Below are positions 7,910 through 17,745 of a DNA stretch of 61,386 bases, in pieces. Source of the DNA: Methanotorris formicicus Mc-S-70 (GTDB lineage: Archaea > AGJL01 > Methanococci > Methanococcales > Methanococcaceae); assembly GCF_000243455.1 (NCBI RefSeq), contig NZ_AGJL01000003.1, positions 1-61,386 on the forward strand. The letters run 5' to 3'. Numbering within the stretch: the first letter of the stretch is position 1; each line of letters starts with the position of its first letter. Below the pieces are notes generated by a model. The model had not been told where the DNA came from. It saw nothing but the letters and a program-made list of their open reading frames with translations, and ran no database searches. Position numbers and translations under genes: made by a program.

Positions 7910-9070
7910 ATGTGTAAGGTCAAAGTCATAACTGGAACAAGTGCTGCTGCAGAGGCTGCAAGGCTTGCTGATGTTGATGTTATTGCAGCATATCCAATAA
8001 CTCCACAAACAACATGTGTTGAGAAACTTGCTGAGTTTGTTGCTAATGGGGAGTTAGATGCAGAATATATCAAAGTAGAAAGTGAACATTCGGCAATGAG
8101 TGCTTGTATAGGGGCAAGTGCAACAGGGGCAAGGACATTTACAGCAACTGCATCCCAAGGGCTTGCTTTGATGCATGAGATGTTATTCGTTGCTGCAGGG
8201 ATGAGGTTGCCAATTGTCATGATGAATGCAAACAGGGCATTGTCTGCCCCAATAAACATCTGGAACGACCAACAAGACAGCATATCCCAAAGGGACACTG
8301 GATGGATACAATTTTATGTTGAGGACAACCAAGAAACACTCGATACAATATTGCAGGCGTTTAGAGTAGGAGAGCATGAGGATGTTTTGTTGCCAGTTAT
8401 GGTTAACCTTGATGGATTTATCTTAACTCACACAGTAGAGCCGGTTATTATTCCTTCAGAAAAGAATGCTAAAGCATTCGTTGGGGTTTATGAATCAAAA
8501 CATGCTTATTTAGACCCAGACAGGCCAGTAACACAAGGGCCTGTTGGAGTTCCAGAATGTTATATGGAAACAAGATATGCCATTGAAAAGGCTATGGAAA
8601 ATGCAAAGAAAGTTATTAAAGAGATTCATGATGAATTTGCAGAGAAATTCAAGAGAAGTTATGGAAATGGTTTGATTGAAACCTACAATATGGAAAATGC
8701 TGATACAGTTCTCGTTGCAATGGGTAGTGTTTGTGGAACAATCAAGGAAGTTATTGATAAATTAAAGGAAAAAGGAAAAGAAGTTGGTTTGTTGAGGATT
8801 AGATGCTACAGGCCATTCCCAGTAGAAGATATTGCAAAAGCATTAAAAGATGCAGAAAACATTGCAGTTCTTGACAAAAACATAAGTTTAGGTATGAACA
8901 AAGGGGCATTATATTTAGATTTGGCTTCAACATTTAGGGATAAAAAAGTTGTTAATTACATTGTTGGTTTGGGAGGAAGGGACATAAGAATAGATGATAT
9001 TAAAAAAATCATCTCACACGTTGAAGTTGCAAAAGATGGAGAAACTGCATGGATTGGATTGAATGAATAA
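7910..9070 (+). CDS. porA: Pyruvate:ferredoxin oxidoreductase, alpha subunit
   Basis: 386 residues, the usual size. It starts with the oxidoreductase pyrimidine-binding region (AAYPITPQTTCVEKL) and has the VESEHSAMSA motif. The middle part (PINIWNDQQDS) and the C-terminal transketolase-like domain (VLVAMGSVCGT) complete the subunit. ATG at 7910 has GGTGA upstream. It pairs with the TPP-binding beta subunit encoded next. Confidence 0.95.
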   Translation: MCKVKVITGTSAAAEAARLADVDVIAAYPITPQTTCVEKLAEFVANGELDAEYIKVESEHSAMSACIGASATGARTFTATASQGLALMHEMLFVAAGMRLPIVMMNANRALSAPINIWNDQQDSISQRDTGWIQFYVEDNQETLDTILQAFRVGEHEDVLLPVMVNLDGFILTHTVEPVIIPSEKNAKAFVGVYESKHAYLDPDRPVTQGPVGVPECYMETRYAIEKAMENAKKVIKEIHDEFAEKFKRSYGNGLIETYNMENADTVLVAMGSVCGTIKEVIDKLKEKGKEVGLLRIRCYRPFPVEDIAKALKDAENIAVLDKNISLGMNKGALYLDLASTFRDKKVVNYIVGLGGRDIRIDDIKKIISHVEVAKDGETAWIGLNE

Positions 9071-9100
9071 ATTAATAATAAAATTTTAAATGGTGAAATT

Positions 9101-9985
9101 ATGCAATTTCCAAGAGAAGAGTACTTTGCTCCAGGACATAGAGGATGTGCAGGATGTGGTGCTGCGATTGTTGCAAGGTTGGTATTGAAAGCATCAGGAA
9201 AGGACACAATTTGTACAAATGCAACTGGATGTTTAGAGGTTATGACAACACCATATCCTGAAACAGCATGGAGAGTTCCTTGGATACATACTGCATTTGA
9301 GAACTCTGCTGCAGTTGCAAGTGGTGTTGAAAGTGCCATTAAAGCATTAAGAAGGAAAAGGGGAAAATTCAACAAAAAAATAAATGTAATTGCCTTTGGT
9401 GGAGATGGAGGGACAGCAGATATTGGTTTCCAAGCATTGAGTGGTGCAATGGAGAGGGGGCATGATATGGTCTATATTATGTACGATAATGAGGCATACA
9501 TGAACACGGGGGTTCAAAGAAGTGGTTCTACCCCATTAATGGCTGCAACTACAACATCCCCAGCAGGTTCAAAGATTAGAGGGGAAGATAAACCTAAAAA
9601 AGACATGCCATTGATTATGGCAGCACACGGAATTCCTTATGTCGCTACTGCCTGCATCTCCTATCCAGAGGATTTCATGAATAAAGTTAAGAAGGCATGT
9701 GAGATTGAAGGTCCTGCATATATTCAAGTGTTGCAGCCATGCACAACAGGATGGGGATATCCAGCAGATAAAACCATAGAAATTGGAAGATTAGCAGTTG
9801 AAACAGGAATTTGGCCATTATATGAAATAGAGAATGGGGAGTTTAGGATTACATACAAACCAGCAAAAAGAAAACCAATAAAAGAATACATAAGAATGCA
9901 AAAGAGGTACAGGCACTTAACTGATGAAGATATTGAGAGATTGCAAAAATACATTGATGAGAGATGCAAAGAATTCGGGCTTTAA
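9101..9985 (+). CDS. porB: Pyruvate:ferredoxin oxidoreductase, beta subunit
   Basis: 294-residue thiamine-diphosphate-binding subunit. Visible are the cluster cysteines in [10 protein letters not shown], the TPP motif [10 protein letters not shown] followed by [11 protein letters not shown], and a later conserved cysteine in QPCTTGWG. It follows porA by 30 bases. Confidence 0.95.
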   Translation: MQFPREEYFAPGHRGCAGCGAAIVARLVLKASGKDTICTNATGCLEVMTTPYPETAWRVPWIHTAFENSAAVASGVESAIKALRRKRGKFNKKINVIAFGGDGGTADIGFQALSGAMERGHDMVYIMYDNEAYMNTGVQRSGSTPLMAATTTSPAGSKIRGEDKPKKDMPLIMAAHGIPYVATACISYPEDFMNKVKKACEIEGPAYIQVLQPCTTGWGYPADKTIEIGRLAVETGIWPLYEIENGEFRITYKPAKRKPIKEYIRMQKRYRHLTDEDIERLQKYIDERCKEFGL

Positions 9986-10044
9986 ATTTTCTAAATTTTG
10001 TTTATTTTTTAATTCTTTTATAAAAACTCAATAGGTGCATTGTC

Positions 10045-10545
10045 ATGAAAAAAATAATGATGGTAAATGATAAATGCGACAACTGCGGGGATTGTGTCAA
10101 GGCATGTATGGAAATTTATGGAGTTAGTAGGATAAGTATTTTAGAACATGATGGGAACTATCTGCCAATAGTATGCCAGCATTGTTCCTCTGCACCATGT
10201 ATGCAGGTATGTCCAGTTAATGCCATTGAGTTTAGGGGAGAGGTTGTTTACTTAGATGGTGAAAAATGCATCGGCTGTGGGTTGTGTGCATTGGCATGTC
10301 CATTTGGGGCAATAGTGATGGCAGATAAAGCACATAAATGCGTTCTCTGCATTGAGAGGGATGAACCTGCATGCGTTAAGGCATGTTCAAAGAGATGTCT
10401 TGAAGTTATTAGTGTTGAAGATGCTATATGGGACAAGAAAATTAAAAATATTGAGAACTTTGCAAAATTGACATTAAATAAAAAAATTGAAAATAAAGGT
10501 GGATTATTTTCAAAAATAACTGTTAATGCGAGGGTTAAATTTTAA
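10045..10545 (+). CDS. porE: Polyferredoxin PorE
   Basis: 166-residue ferredoxin of the por operon with several 4Fe-4S motifs: CDNCGDCVKAC, CQHCSSAPCMQVCP, CIGCGLCALACP and CVLCIERDEPACVKAC. PorE and PorF are known from Methanococcales as extra electron carriers of the pyruvate oxidoreductase. The end of the gene has been duplicated: a second copy of the tail coding for ITVNARVKF and a stop lies 120 bases downstream. Confidence 0.88.
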   Translation: MKKIMMVNDKCDNCGDCVKACMEIYGVSRISILEHDGNYLPIVCQHCSSAPCMQVCPVNAIEFRGEVVYLDGEKCIGCGLCALACPFGAIVMADKAHKCVLCIERDEPACVKACSKRCLEVISVEDAIWDKKIKNIENFAKLTLNKKIENKGGLFSKITVNARVKF

Positions 10546-10735
10546 TCTAAAACAAAAACCTACGAGAGGATGCCGAGCAAAGTGAGGCATCCTACCCTAT
10601 TTGGATGAAACCTTTTTAAAAGGTTTCTTTCAGAGATAACAGTTAATGCGAGGGTTAAGTTCTAATTTAAATAAAAAACCTACGAGATAATGTCGAGGAA
10701 GCATCTTTTGAGGTTAAGTTCTAATTAAAAATTTT
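10501..10735 (+). repeat. 120-bp direct duplication of the porE tail with hairpins
   Basis: Bases about 10513-10587 and 10633-10707 align with an offset of 120 and high similarity. Each includes the coding tail ITVNARVKF plus stop and a following CCTACGAG segment. A short third piece (GGTTAAGTTCTAATTAAA) occurs at about 10712-10729. The spacer holds the hairpins GGATGCC/GGCATCC at 10568-10592 and GAAACCTTTT/AAAGGTTTC at about 10607-10628. Confidence 0.75.
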
Positions 10736-10747
10736 CAGGTGGATCGT

Positions 10748-11158
10748 ATGAAAATCTTGGCTAATGTTGAGTTGTGTGTAAGTTGTGGGAAGTGTGAGAG
10801 AATTTGCCCAAACAATGGGATTTTTGTCATTGATGGTATTCCAATTAAATGTATGCATTGTGAAAAAAGCCCATGCTTAAATGTGTGCCCAGAAAATGCA
10901 ATCGAAAGAATCAATGGAAAGGTTGTTTTAAATAAAGATAAATGCGTTGGTTGTGGTCTCTGCATGACAGTCTGTCCAATTGGAGCAATAAGATTTGATT
11001 TAGATGTTGCTTCAAAATGTAACGGATGCTACGATAGGGAAGAAGAACTTTGCAAATTGGTATGTCCAACACATGCATTGGATGAACTTGAACACACCAT
11101 AGATAATAAGCAACAAAACGTCATATCAAAATTCAAAAAAATCTACTCATACATCTAG
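10748..11158 (+). CDS. porF: Polyferredoxin PorF
   Basis: 136 residues with four cysteine clusters: [38 protein letters not shown] and [12 protein letters not shown]. It is the second extra ferredoxin of the pyruvate oxidoreductase operon. ATG at 10748 has GGTG six bases upstream; the GTG at 10739 overlaps that ribosome site. It is separated from porE by the duplicated region, so its link to the operon transcript may be weakened. Confidence 0.88.
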   Translation: MKILANVELCVSCGKCERICPNNGIFVIDGIPIKCMHCEKSPCLNVCPENAIERINGKVVLNKDKCVGCGLCMTVCPIGAIRFDLDVASKCNGCYDREEELCKLVCPTHALDELEHTIDNKQQNVISKFKKIYSYI

Positions 11159-11170
11159 GAAATAGTTTAT

Positions 11171-11647
11171 TTAAATTGGAATTAAGTTTGCATTAATTTT
11201 TTTGTCTTCAATCTCCAACTTCATTATGGATTTTATTGGACATCTTGGAGTTGTTGGACTTCCAGGGTTTAGTAATAGGATATCTTTTTGTTTTTCAATT
11301 AATGGTGTATGTGTATGTCCGGAGATTAGGATATCCACCCCCATCTCTAAACCCAAGTATTTTAATTTTAAAGTATCTCCCCTTGGGTATATGATATCTC
11401 CATGTATAATCCCTATTTTTATACCATCTATATCTAAGATCTCTTTTCTTGGCAATTCTAAGTAATCCATGTTTCCTTTAACAGCAACAACCTTTGACAA
11501 ATCCTTCAACTCATTTAACACTTGAGGGGATGTTACATCACCACAGTGCACAATTAAATCTACATTTGAGAACTCATCTATAACCTTTTTTGGCAGAATA
11601 TTTGCTCTATCTGGGATGTGCGTATCTGATATGATGCCAATCAACAT
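11171..11647 (-). CDS. YfcE-type metal-dependent phosphoesterase
   Basis: 158-residue calcineurin-like phosphodiesterase. The five metal-binding blocks are visible in order: SDTHIPD, HCGDVTS, GNMDY, HGD and SGHTHTP. The family hydrolyses phosphodiesters; its natural substrate in archaea is not settled. It converges with porF, ending 12 bases from it. Confidence 0.9.
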   Translation of the reverse strand: MLIGIISDTHIPDRANILPKKVIDEFSNVDLIVHCGDVTSPQVLNELKDLSKVVAVKGNMDYLELPRKEILDIDGIKIGIIHGDIIYPRGDTLKLKYLGLEMGVDILISGHTHTPLIEKQKDILLLNPGSPTTPRCPIKSIMKLEIEDKKINANLIPI

Positions 11648-11700
11648 GCTCCCACCATGATATATTTAAATATTTTGATAATAATGTCAAAAATAAAATG

Positions 11701-12019
11701 TGTGTGGCTTCCTTGGGGTGGGCACGACTCCCATACCACCACTTTGCCCCAAACCACCGCTCTATCCCGCTACCCCATGAGCGTTGATGTCCCGCCTACC
11801 GCTGCTCCCTTCCGGGCCTGACGGGGTTCGGCGAGTAAAGGAGGTTGCTCCCTCCTTCCAGAGGGAGTTCCTCCACCATCAAACCCCATGGGACGAGATA
11901 TCACTGCAGGGTTTGGGAGTGGCGGTATAGAAGCCATGCCGCCCCCAAGTTTTCGGCCCCCGCATGAGGACGATTTCGGGTTACAGGGGACGCCCAGCCC
12001 CCCGGCCTAGCCACACACA
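11701..12019 (-). ncRNA. ffs: Signal recognition particle RNA (7S RNA)
   Basis: A GC-rich island in AT-rich surroundings. On the minus strand it contains the SRP54-binding helix 8 sequence GTCAGGCCCGGAAGG followed by GAGCAGC. Its ends pair: TGTGTGGCT at the 5' side with AGCCACACA at the 3' side. The length of about 319 nt fits archaeal SRP RNA. It fills the gap between the phosphoesterase and ftsZ. Confidence 0.96.
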
Positions 12020-12040
12020 TTCTATACTATAGAAATTTGA

Positions 12041-12053
12041 AGGTATAAATAAT
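12041..12053 (-). promoter_or_regulatory. Promoter of SRP RNA
   Basis: On the minus strand AATTATTTATACC is centred about 26 bases before the predicted RNA start at 12019, the canonical archaeal distance. Confidence 0.7.
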
Positions 12054-12210
12054 TTACTACATGTCAAATTTTTTGTCAAAATGTTCTAAAAAATTATTTG
12101 AAAAATGTTTATGACATATATCTACAGGGTGTCATACTGAAACTTACAACAAACTATTTATAAATTAAATATTAAAAAATAAATAATATAATTGTACTTG
12201 GAGGATGATT

Positions 12211-13302
12211 ATGAGGTTAATCAAAGAGGCTTTATCTAAAAACAATGATGAATTTAGAAAAAATTTGAGTGATGATTTTGGAGAAGCAAGAATTTTGGTC
12301 GTTGGATGCGGAGGAGCAGGAAACAACACCATTCACAGATTGATGGAAATTGGTATTGAAGGGGCAGAAACTATTGCTATAAATACGGATAAACAGCATT
12401 TGGAGATAATTAAGGCGGATAAAAAAATACTGATTGGTTCAACATTAACAAAAGGTCTTGGTGCTGGGGGTTATCCAGAGATAGGTAGAAAAGCAGCAGA
12501 ATTGGCAAAGAATATTTTAGAGGATGTATTAAAAGGTGCAGATTTGGTGTTTGTTGCGGCAGGGATGGGTGGAGGAACTGGAACTGGTTCTGCTCCAGTT
12601 GTGGCAGAGGTCGCAAAAGAAAATGGCGCTGTTGTAATTGGGGTTGTAACATACCCATTCAAAATTGAGAGAGCAAGGTTAAAAAAGGCGGATGAGGGTA
12701 TTGAAAGATTGGCAGAAAGTTGTGATACAGTTATTGTTATAGATAACAACAAATTGGTTGATTTAGTTCCAAACTTGCCAATGAACGATGCATTTAAAGT
12801 TGCGGATGAGATTATTGCTCAAGCAGTTAAGGGGATAACTGAAACCATATCTGTCCCAAGTTTGATTAATATAGATTATGCTGACGTTAAAGCGGTAATG
12901 ACTGATGGTGGAGTGGCGATGATTGGTGTTGGGGAAGTAGATTCAGATACAAAAGGAGATAGGATTCAAACAGTAGTTAAAGAAACCTTAGAATGCCCAT
13001 TGTTAGATGTTGATTACAAAGGGGCAAAAGGCGCTATCATACACATAACTGGTGGGCCAGATTTAACATTAAAAGAGGCAAACGACATTGGGGAAGGAAT
13101 AACTGAAAGTTTAGACCCTGATGCAAATGTAATTTGGGGGGCAAGAATAGATCCATCAATGGAAGGTTGTATAAGAGTAATGACAATCATAACAGGTGTT
13201 AAATCACCAAATATCCTTGGTAGGGATAGAAAACCTAAGAGGATTATACCAAAACTAGAAAAAAGAGGAACTAGTAGTTTGGGGATTGATTATATTGTAT
13301 AA
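12211..13302 (+). CDS. ftsZ: Cell division protein FtsZ
   Basis: Tubulin-like GTPase that forms the division ring. The nucleotide site is clear: [10 protein letters not shown] near the start and [12 protein letters not shown] in the middle. The 363 residues start at ATG 12211, six bases after GGAGG; ATG 12205 directly abuts the ribosome site. A TATA-like stretch CTATTTATAAATT lies near 12146-12158. Confidence 0.96.
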   Translation: MRLIKEALSKNNDEFRKNLSDDFGEARILVVGCGGAGNNTIHRLMEIGIEGAETIAINTDKQHLEIIKADKKILIGSTLTKGLGAGGYPEIGRKAAELAKNILEDVLKGADLVFVAAGMGGGTGTGSAPVVAEVAKENGAVVIGVVTYPFKIERARLKKADEGIERLAESCDTVIVIDNNKLVDLVPNLPMNDAFKVADEIIAQAVKGITETISVPSLINIDYADVKAVMTDGGVAMIGVGEVDSDTKGDRIQTVVKETLECPLLDVDYKGAKGAIIHITGGPDLTLKEANDIGEGITESLDPDANVIWGARIDPSMEGCIRVMTIITGVKSPNILGRDRKPKRIIPKLEKRGTSSLGIDYIV

Positions 13303-13477
13303 TTTATTTAAACATTTTTAAATTAACAATTCTGAATTTATTTTTGTACACGATAAAAAGGAATGGATATAAATACCCCTACAATTTTAAGAATTGTACG
13401 TTAACAAATATAAATTATCATTTTTTTATGATATTTGGATCATTTATGTTTTAAACTAAATTTTGATGTGGTGGAGT

Positions 13478-13993
13478 ATGAAGGCTCATGAGAGGTTATT
13501 ATTAAAATTAGAATCATCAGAGGAATTCATAGAAGAATTAAAAAGAATACTTTTGGAGTTGAATGTTCCATTAAAAGAATTTTCTGAGATATCAGGTATT
13601 CCCTATAGTACGCTTTACAAAATCATGCAGGGGAAAGATTTTAGAATTTCAACATTAAGAAGAATAGTAGAAACCATAAAAAAATTTGAGCAGGAAGAAA
13701 CTTGTGAGGATGTGATTGCAATAATTGCTGCAAGGCCTGCACTTGATAGGATTAGAAGTAAAAAAGTAGAAATAAAAGGAAAAGAATACATTTTAAAAGA
13801 ATATCCTGCCCATACATTGGAAGATTGTATAATTGCTGCAATTCAGGCTGAAAGGGAGGGTGTTAAGGCTATAGTATGTGCCCCAATAGTAAGTGCCAGT
13901 ATTGAAAAAGTCGTTAGAATTCCAGTAGCAGTTATAATTCCTGAAAAAGATGCATTTATGAATGCTTTGGAGGTTGTAGTTGATAAAATATAA
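13478..13993 (+). CDS. HTH transcriptional regulator
   Basis: 171 residues. Residues about 25-70 form an XRE-like helix-turn-helix (LKEFSEISGIPYSTLYKIMQ). A second domain follows with VIAIIAARPALDRI and a hydrophobic C-terminal half (AIVCAPIVSASIEKVV) that looks like a ligand-binding fold. ATG at 13478 follows GGTGGAG; an upstream TTG at 13463 is less likely. Similar proteins occur across methanogens. Its target is not known. Confidence 0.75.
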   Translation: MKAHERLLLKLESSEEFIEELKRILLELNVPLKEFSEISGIPYSTLYKIMQGKDFRISTLRRIVETIKKFEQEETCEDVIAIIAARPALDRIRSKKVEIKGKEYILKEYPAHTLEDCIIAAIQAEREGVKAIVCAPIVSASIEKVVRIPVAVIIPEKDAFMNALEVVVDKI

Positions 13994-14001
13994 GATAAGT
14001 A

Positions 14002-14496
14002 TTATTCAGTATCTTCATCTACGATTTTGACTTTGAATTCACAGTAATCATGTCCTGTTGCGTGGCATTTAACCTCAGTAACATATACACTTTTACCCAA
14101 TATATTCTCTAACATACCTGCAATAAGCCCTGCCTCAAAAAAACATACTGGTTTTCCAATATTTGGTAGTCCAGAGCAGTCGATGCATTCATAAATCCTT
14201 ATTTTTAGTGGATTTTCATCTACAATTTCCAATATTCCTATGTTATACGCCTTGAAGAACTCTATCATCTCTTCTATTGATCTAATTTTTAAATATTTTC
14301 CAAAAGATTTTCCAGCAGAGTATATTTTGGAATTTTTACTAAATCCCAAATAGTTAAGCATTGAGAACTTAAGAACTCTAAATAACACCACATCAACACA
14401 TCTTCCTAATGTTGGTCTATCAACGTCATCTAAATCATCAAAGTTTATATTACCTTTATCTTTTTTCCCAATATTTTTATTTTGTAAAGTTTTCAT
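14002..14496 (-). CDS. V4R (4-vinyl reductase) domain protein
   Basis: 164 residues. The C-terminal half carries the V4R signature: CSGLPNIGKPVCFFEAG and then KCHATGHDYCEF, with cysteines spaced as in this small-molecule-binding family. ATG at 14496 follows GGGGGAGG, and earlier in-frame codons lack such a site. V4R domains occur in bacteriochlorophyll enzymes and in archaeal sensor proteins. Here it stands downstream of hcgC on the same strand with a gap of about 150 bases, so a link to that cofactor is possible but not shown. Confidence 0.8.
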   Translation of the reverse strand: MKTLQNKNIGKKDKGNINFDDLDDVDRPTLGRCVDVVLFRVLKFSMLNYLGFSKNSKIYSAGKSFGKYLKIRSIEEMIEFFKAYNIGILEIVDENPLKIRIYECIDCSGLPNIGKPVCFFEAGLIAGMLENILGKSVYVTEVKCHATGHDYCEFKVKIVDEDTE

Positions 14497-14649
14497 AAAC
14501 CTCCCCCATGAAAATATAAACCTTAAAGTAATTATTATCATATCTAAATTAATATGTTGTAGTTAAACCTTTAAATACTTTTTTATTTTTTTCATTTTTG
14601 GAAATAATAAAAAATAGATAAAAATACCACGTTCAAAAAATTGTTAAAA

Positions 14650-15429
14650 TTATCTTTTTTCAATAAAGGACTTTACTCTATCTAAGTTATTCTCCATTAT
14701 TCTATTTGCCTCATCTTCAACATCTTCTAATGCACTTATTGTCAAAGCAGGCATATGTACTTCATCTAAAAATTTGTGTATGTCTTTTTCATGGAATATT
14801 ATTCCCTCATAGTACCTTAAATTAGGAATTACATACAAAACCCCATCTAAATCAAGAACTTCTCTTGCAGAGTCCATAACAGTATCTATCGTCAATGTCA
14901 TTGTACCAGATGTTTTTGATACCTTTGATTTTCTGTAGGTTTTTAAAATACCAATTCTCTCTCCAACTGTTGCCCTCTCCATGGTGTTATCTACTTTATA
15001 GATATATTCGTCATAACAACCTTTTGGATCCTCAACAATCAAACATTTTGGATTGAATTTTTGTAAGAAGTCAGGAGATAGCCCTCCAATGCCAGTTATA
15101 TCAATGACTAAATCTGGATTTACTTCTCCAGTCCTCATTTTTAACTTTAATTGATTCATTTCCATAAATTTCACATTTTTGTTAAAGACAAACTCTTTTA
15201 AATGATGTTGAATATCAACTAAAATAACCTCTTCAGAGTAATCTGTGAGTGAGTGAGCAATATAACCCCCACATAGGTATGCTCCAAAGATAACAGTTTG
15301 CTTAAATTCTTCACCTTCTAAAAAGTATTTTATGGCTTTTGCTTTTTTCTCAACGATGTGGTTTATTATGTCATTAATTTTTATCTTTGTATCTATTGTC
15401 TTTACTGTTTCGGTTATGCCGTATTTCAT
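14650..15429 (-). CDS. hcgC: FeGP cofactor biosynthesis methyltransferase HcgC
   Basis: Recognised as the DUF1188 family. HcgC is a SAM-dependent methyltransferase that methylates the pyridinol ring of the FeGP cofactor of [Fe]-hydrogenase. 259 residues. The Rossmann-like part includes TVIFGAYLCGGYIAHSL and VILVDIQHH. The ATG at 15429 has GGGTGG upstream. It is next to hcgB, as in M. jannaschii. Confidence 0.88.
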   Translation of the reverse strand: MKYGITETVKTIDTKIKINDIINHIVEKKAKAIKYFLEGEEFKQTVIFGAYLCGGYIAHSLTDYSEEVILVDIQHHLKEFVFNKNVKFMEMNQLKLKMRTGEVNPDLVIDITGIGGLSPDFLQKFNPKCLIVEDPKGCYDEYIYKVDNTMERATVGERIGILKTYRKSKVSKTSGTMTLTIDTVMDSAREVLDLDGVLYVIPNLRYYEGIIFHEKDIHKFLDEVHMPALTISALEDVEDEANRIMENNLDRVKSFIEKR

Positions 15430-15472
15430 TACTTCCACCCTTAGTCATTCCTCAAGATCAGTTTTTAAATAA

Positions 15473-15964
15473 TTACTCGTTCTTATAATATAAAGGTTGT
15501 ATGTCTATTCCTATTCTTTTTAAGGCATCTATCAACTCTTTTTTTATTCTAACTTCAATATCTTCCTTATGTAATACTGATGACGGGGATAATGAGGCGG
15601 ATAAAATTCTTCCTTTGCCATCCATTATAACAAGCATTGAACCAGAACCAGGAACTCCCAACCTGCCTCTCGCAATAATTAAATCTGCCTTTTCTGTATC
15701 AACTGCCATCAGTCCTTTATTTACAGCAGGCATCCTTGTTAAATCAGCGTAGTTTGTATTTATGTTAAGCATTTCGATTTTTGCATTCACGATATGTGAG
15801 AGAATATCCCCTATTACTTTAAATTTTTTTTGATTGTTTGTTGCTATTATTATTTTCTTTGCATTTAGTATGATTCTTTTTATTGCTTCAACTTCCTCTT
15901 CTTTATCCCCTTTCCTCTCATTCTCTATAGATTCTGTATATGCTTTTTTTATAATCTTCTCCAT
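15473..15964 (-). CDS. hcgB: FeGP cofactor guanylyltransferase HcgB
   Basis: 163 residues of the DUF3236 family. HcgB joins GMP to the pyridinol in FeGP cofactor synthesis. Family stretches visible are IIIATNNQKKFKVIGDI, NYADLTRMPAVNKGLMA and ARGRLGVPGSGSM. It lies between pheS and hcgC on the same strand, the arrangement remembered for M. jannaschii. Confidence 0.88.
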   Translation of the reverse strand: MEKIIKKAYTESIENERKGDKEEEVEAIKRIILNAKKIIIATNNQKKFKVIGDILSHIVNAKIEMLNINTNYADLTRMPAVNKGLMAVDTEKADLIIARGRLGVPGSGSMLVIMDGKGRILSASLSPSSVLHKEDIEVRIKKELIDALKRIGIDIQPLYYKNE

Positions 15965-16003
15965 ACTACCACAAAATTAAGTTTGTGAATTAAAAATAAA
16001 TAA

Positions 16004-17494
16004 TTAAACTCTCTTCAACCAATCTAAATCATTTTTATGCAAATCTCTAATGTCTGTAAGTCCCAATTTAAGCATTGCCAATCTACTAAACCCAATTCCC
16101 CATGCTAAAACTGGCTTTTTAATCCCCAATGGTTCTAAAACCTCTGGCCTAAACATTCCAGCCCCGAGTAACTCAAGCCATCCTTTACCTTCCAAATAAA
16201 CCTCTGCCTCAAGTGATGGTTCAGTGAATGGGAAATACGCAGGTCTAAATCTAACTTTTTCAAAGCCCAATCTGTTTAAAAATTCCTTTAAAATACCTAT
16301 GAGATTGTCAAATGTAACGTTGTCATCCATTATTATGCCTTCGCATTGATAAAACTCTGGCAAATGCTTGTAGTCAATTGCTTCATTCCTAAACACTCTA
16401 CCTATGCAAAATACTTTATGTGGCTTTTCCTTCTCTTCATCTGAAAGTGATGCGAGGTATCTTATTGATGATGCTGTTGTGTGGGTTCTTAAAACTGTTC
16501 TTTTTGAAACGTTTTCATCAAACTTATATTTCCAACCCTCTGAAATCTTTAAACCGTTGATGGTTCCATCTTCGTGGATATCCTTGACCTTCCTTAATAA
16601 ATCCTCTGGAACATCTCCCTCAGTCGGGTATTTTAAGAAAAAGGTATCTTGCATTTCCCTTGCAGGATGGTCTTGTGGCTCAAAAAGAACATCAAAGTTC
16701 CAGAACTCTGTTTCTACAATTGGACTTTTAATCTCTTTAAATCCCATACTAATTAAAACTTCCTTAATTTCTTTTATAATTCTTGTTAATGGATGCATTT
16801 TTGCAGGATAAACCTCTTCAACAGGAATTTTGACATCATAAGGTCTTATATATGCCTCTCTCCATCTTCCACCAATAATGTCTTCTCTTGTTAATTGGGT
16901 AATTTCCTCTTTTATTTCAATTGGATTCTTTATGTATTCTTTACCTTTTTCAGTGAGTTTTATTTTTCTTTCAACTTCTTCATCAATTTTGAGGAATCCT
17001 CTCTTTTTTAGGTTTTCAATAATTTTTCTTTCTTTTTCATTATACGAATTCAAGTGTGGATTTTCCTTTATTTTTGCTAATAAAATCTCTTCCTCATCCT
17101 CATAATCCAACGTCTCAAAAACAATATTTCCTTTTTCTATTTTTGCAATCCCCTTTTTCTTTAAATTTCCCAATGCCGCATTTATCTCATCTTTATCCAA
17201 AATATTTTTAAGGTCTTTTATTGGTATTGAGTTCAAATTGTTTTCTTTTAGGTATTTTGCTATTCTCCTCTCTGGAAGTCCTTTTTCTAATACCCTATTT
17301 CCCTCCTCAGTTAATACGGCAATAGATTCTTTATTTTCAATAATATCTACAAGTTTCTTTCCAGAAAGCCATAGAGCAGTTCTCATAATTTTTTCTTTTT
17401 CCATGTATTGGGAGAGTTCATCAACGTCCATAATTTCCTTCTGCGTCTCTTGAAAAACCTTTAACAACTTTTTTTCATCCATATGAAGTTCCAC
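16004..17494 (-). CDS. pheS: Phenylalanyl-tRNA synthetase alpha subunit
   Basis: Class II synthetase subunit of 496 residues. The N-terminal third holds winged-helix domains with internal similarity. The catalytic part has motif 2 ([16 protein letters not shown]) and motif 3 ([17 protein letters not shown] and [11 protein letters not shown]). GTG at 17494 is taken as the start because AGGTGGT lies six bases before it. A neighbouring GTG at 17503 overlaps that site. The beta subunit is not in the window. Confidence 0.95.
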   Translation of the reverse strand: MELHMDEKKLLKVFQETQKEIMDVDELSQYMEKEKIMRTALWLSGKKLVDIIENKESIAVLTEEGNRVLEKGLPERRIAKYLKENNLNSIPIKDLKNILDKDEINAALGNLKKKGIAKIEKGNIVFETLDYEDEEEILLAKIKENPHLNSYNEKERKIIENLKKRGFLKIDEEVERKIKLTEKGKEYIKNPIEIKEEITQLTREDIIGGRWREAYIRPYDVKIPVEEVYPAKMHPLTRIIKEIKEVLISMGFKEIKSPIVETEFWNFDVLFEPQDHPAREMQDTFFLKYPTEGDVPEDLLRKVKDIHEDGTINGLKISEGWKYKFDENVSKRTVLRTHTTASSIRYLASLSDEEKEKPHKVFCIGRVFRNEAIDYKHLPEFYQCEGIIMDDNVTFDNLIGILKEFLNRLGFEKVRFRPAYFPFTEPSLEAEVYLEGKGWLELLGAGMFRPEVLEPLGIKKPVLAWGIGFSRLAMLKLGLTDIRDLHKNDLDWLKRV

Positions 17495-17745
17495 AATTAC
17501 CACCTAATAATTTTTATTATCCTTCATTATTTAGAAATTTTTAGTGAGAATAGATTTTTATTGTAAACATACAGGTGTAATGTTTATTCTATCTTTTACC
17601 TAACTAAATAAAAAATTTTTCAAAAAATTCATCTACATTTAAATTTATAAATTTAGAAAAAATAATAATATGAATTAAGAAAATTAAATAACACATTTGG
17701 AAATTTAGAAAGTTTAAATTTATCTATCATTGAAATGGTGATTTA

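Noticed and set aside
12410-12752. Long minus-strand open frames inside ftsZ and similar frames opposite most genes
   Set aside because: They are antisense shadows of well-supported genes, without ribosome sites or family motifs.
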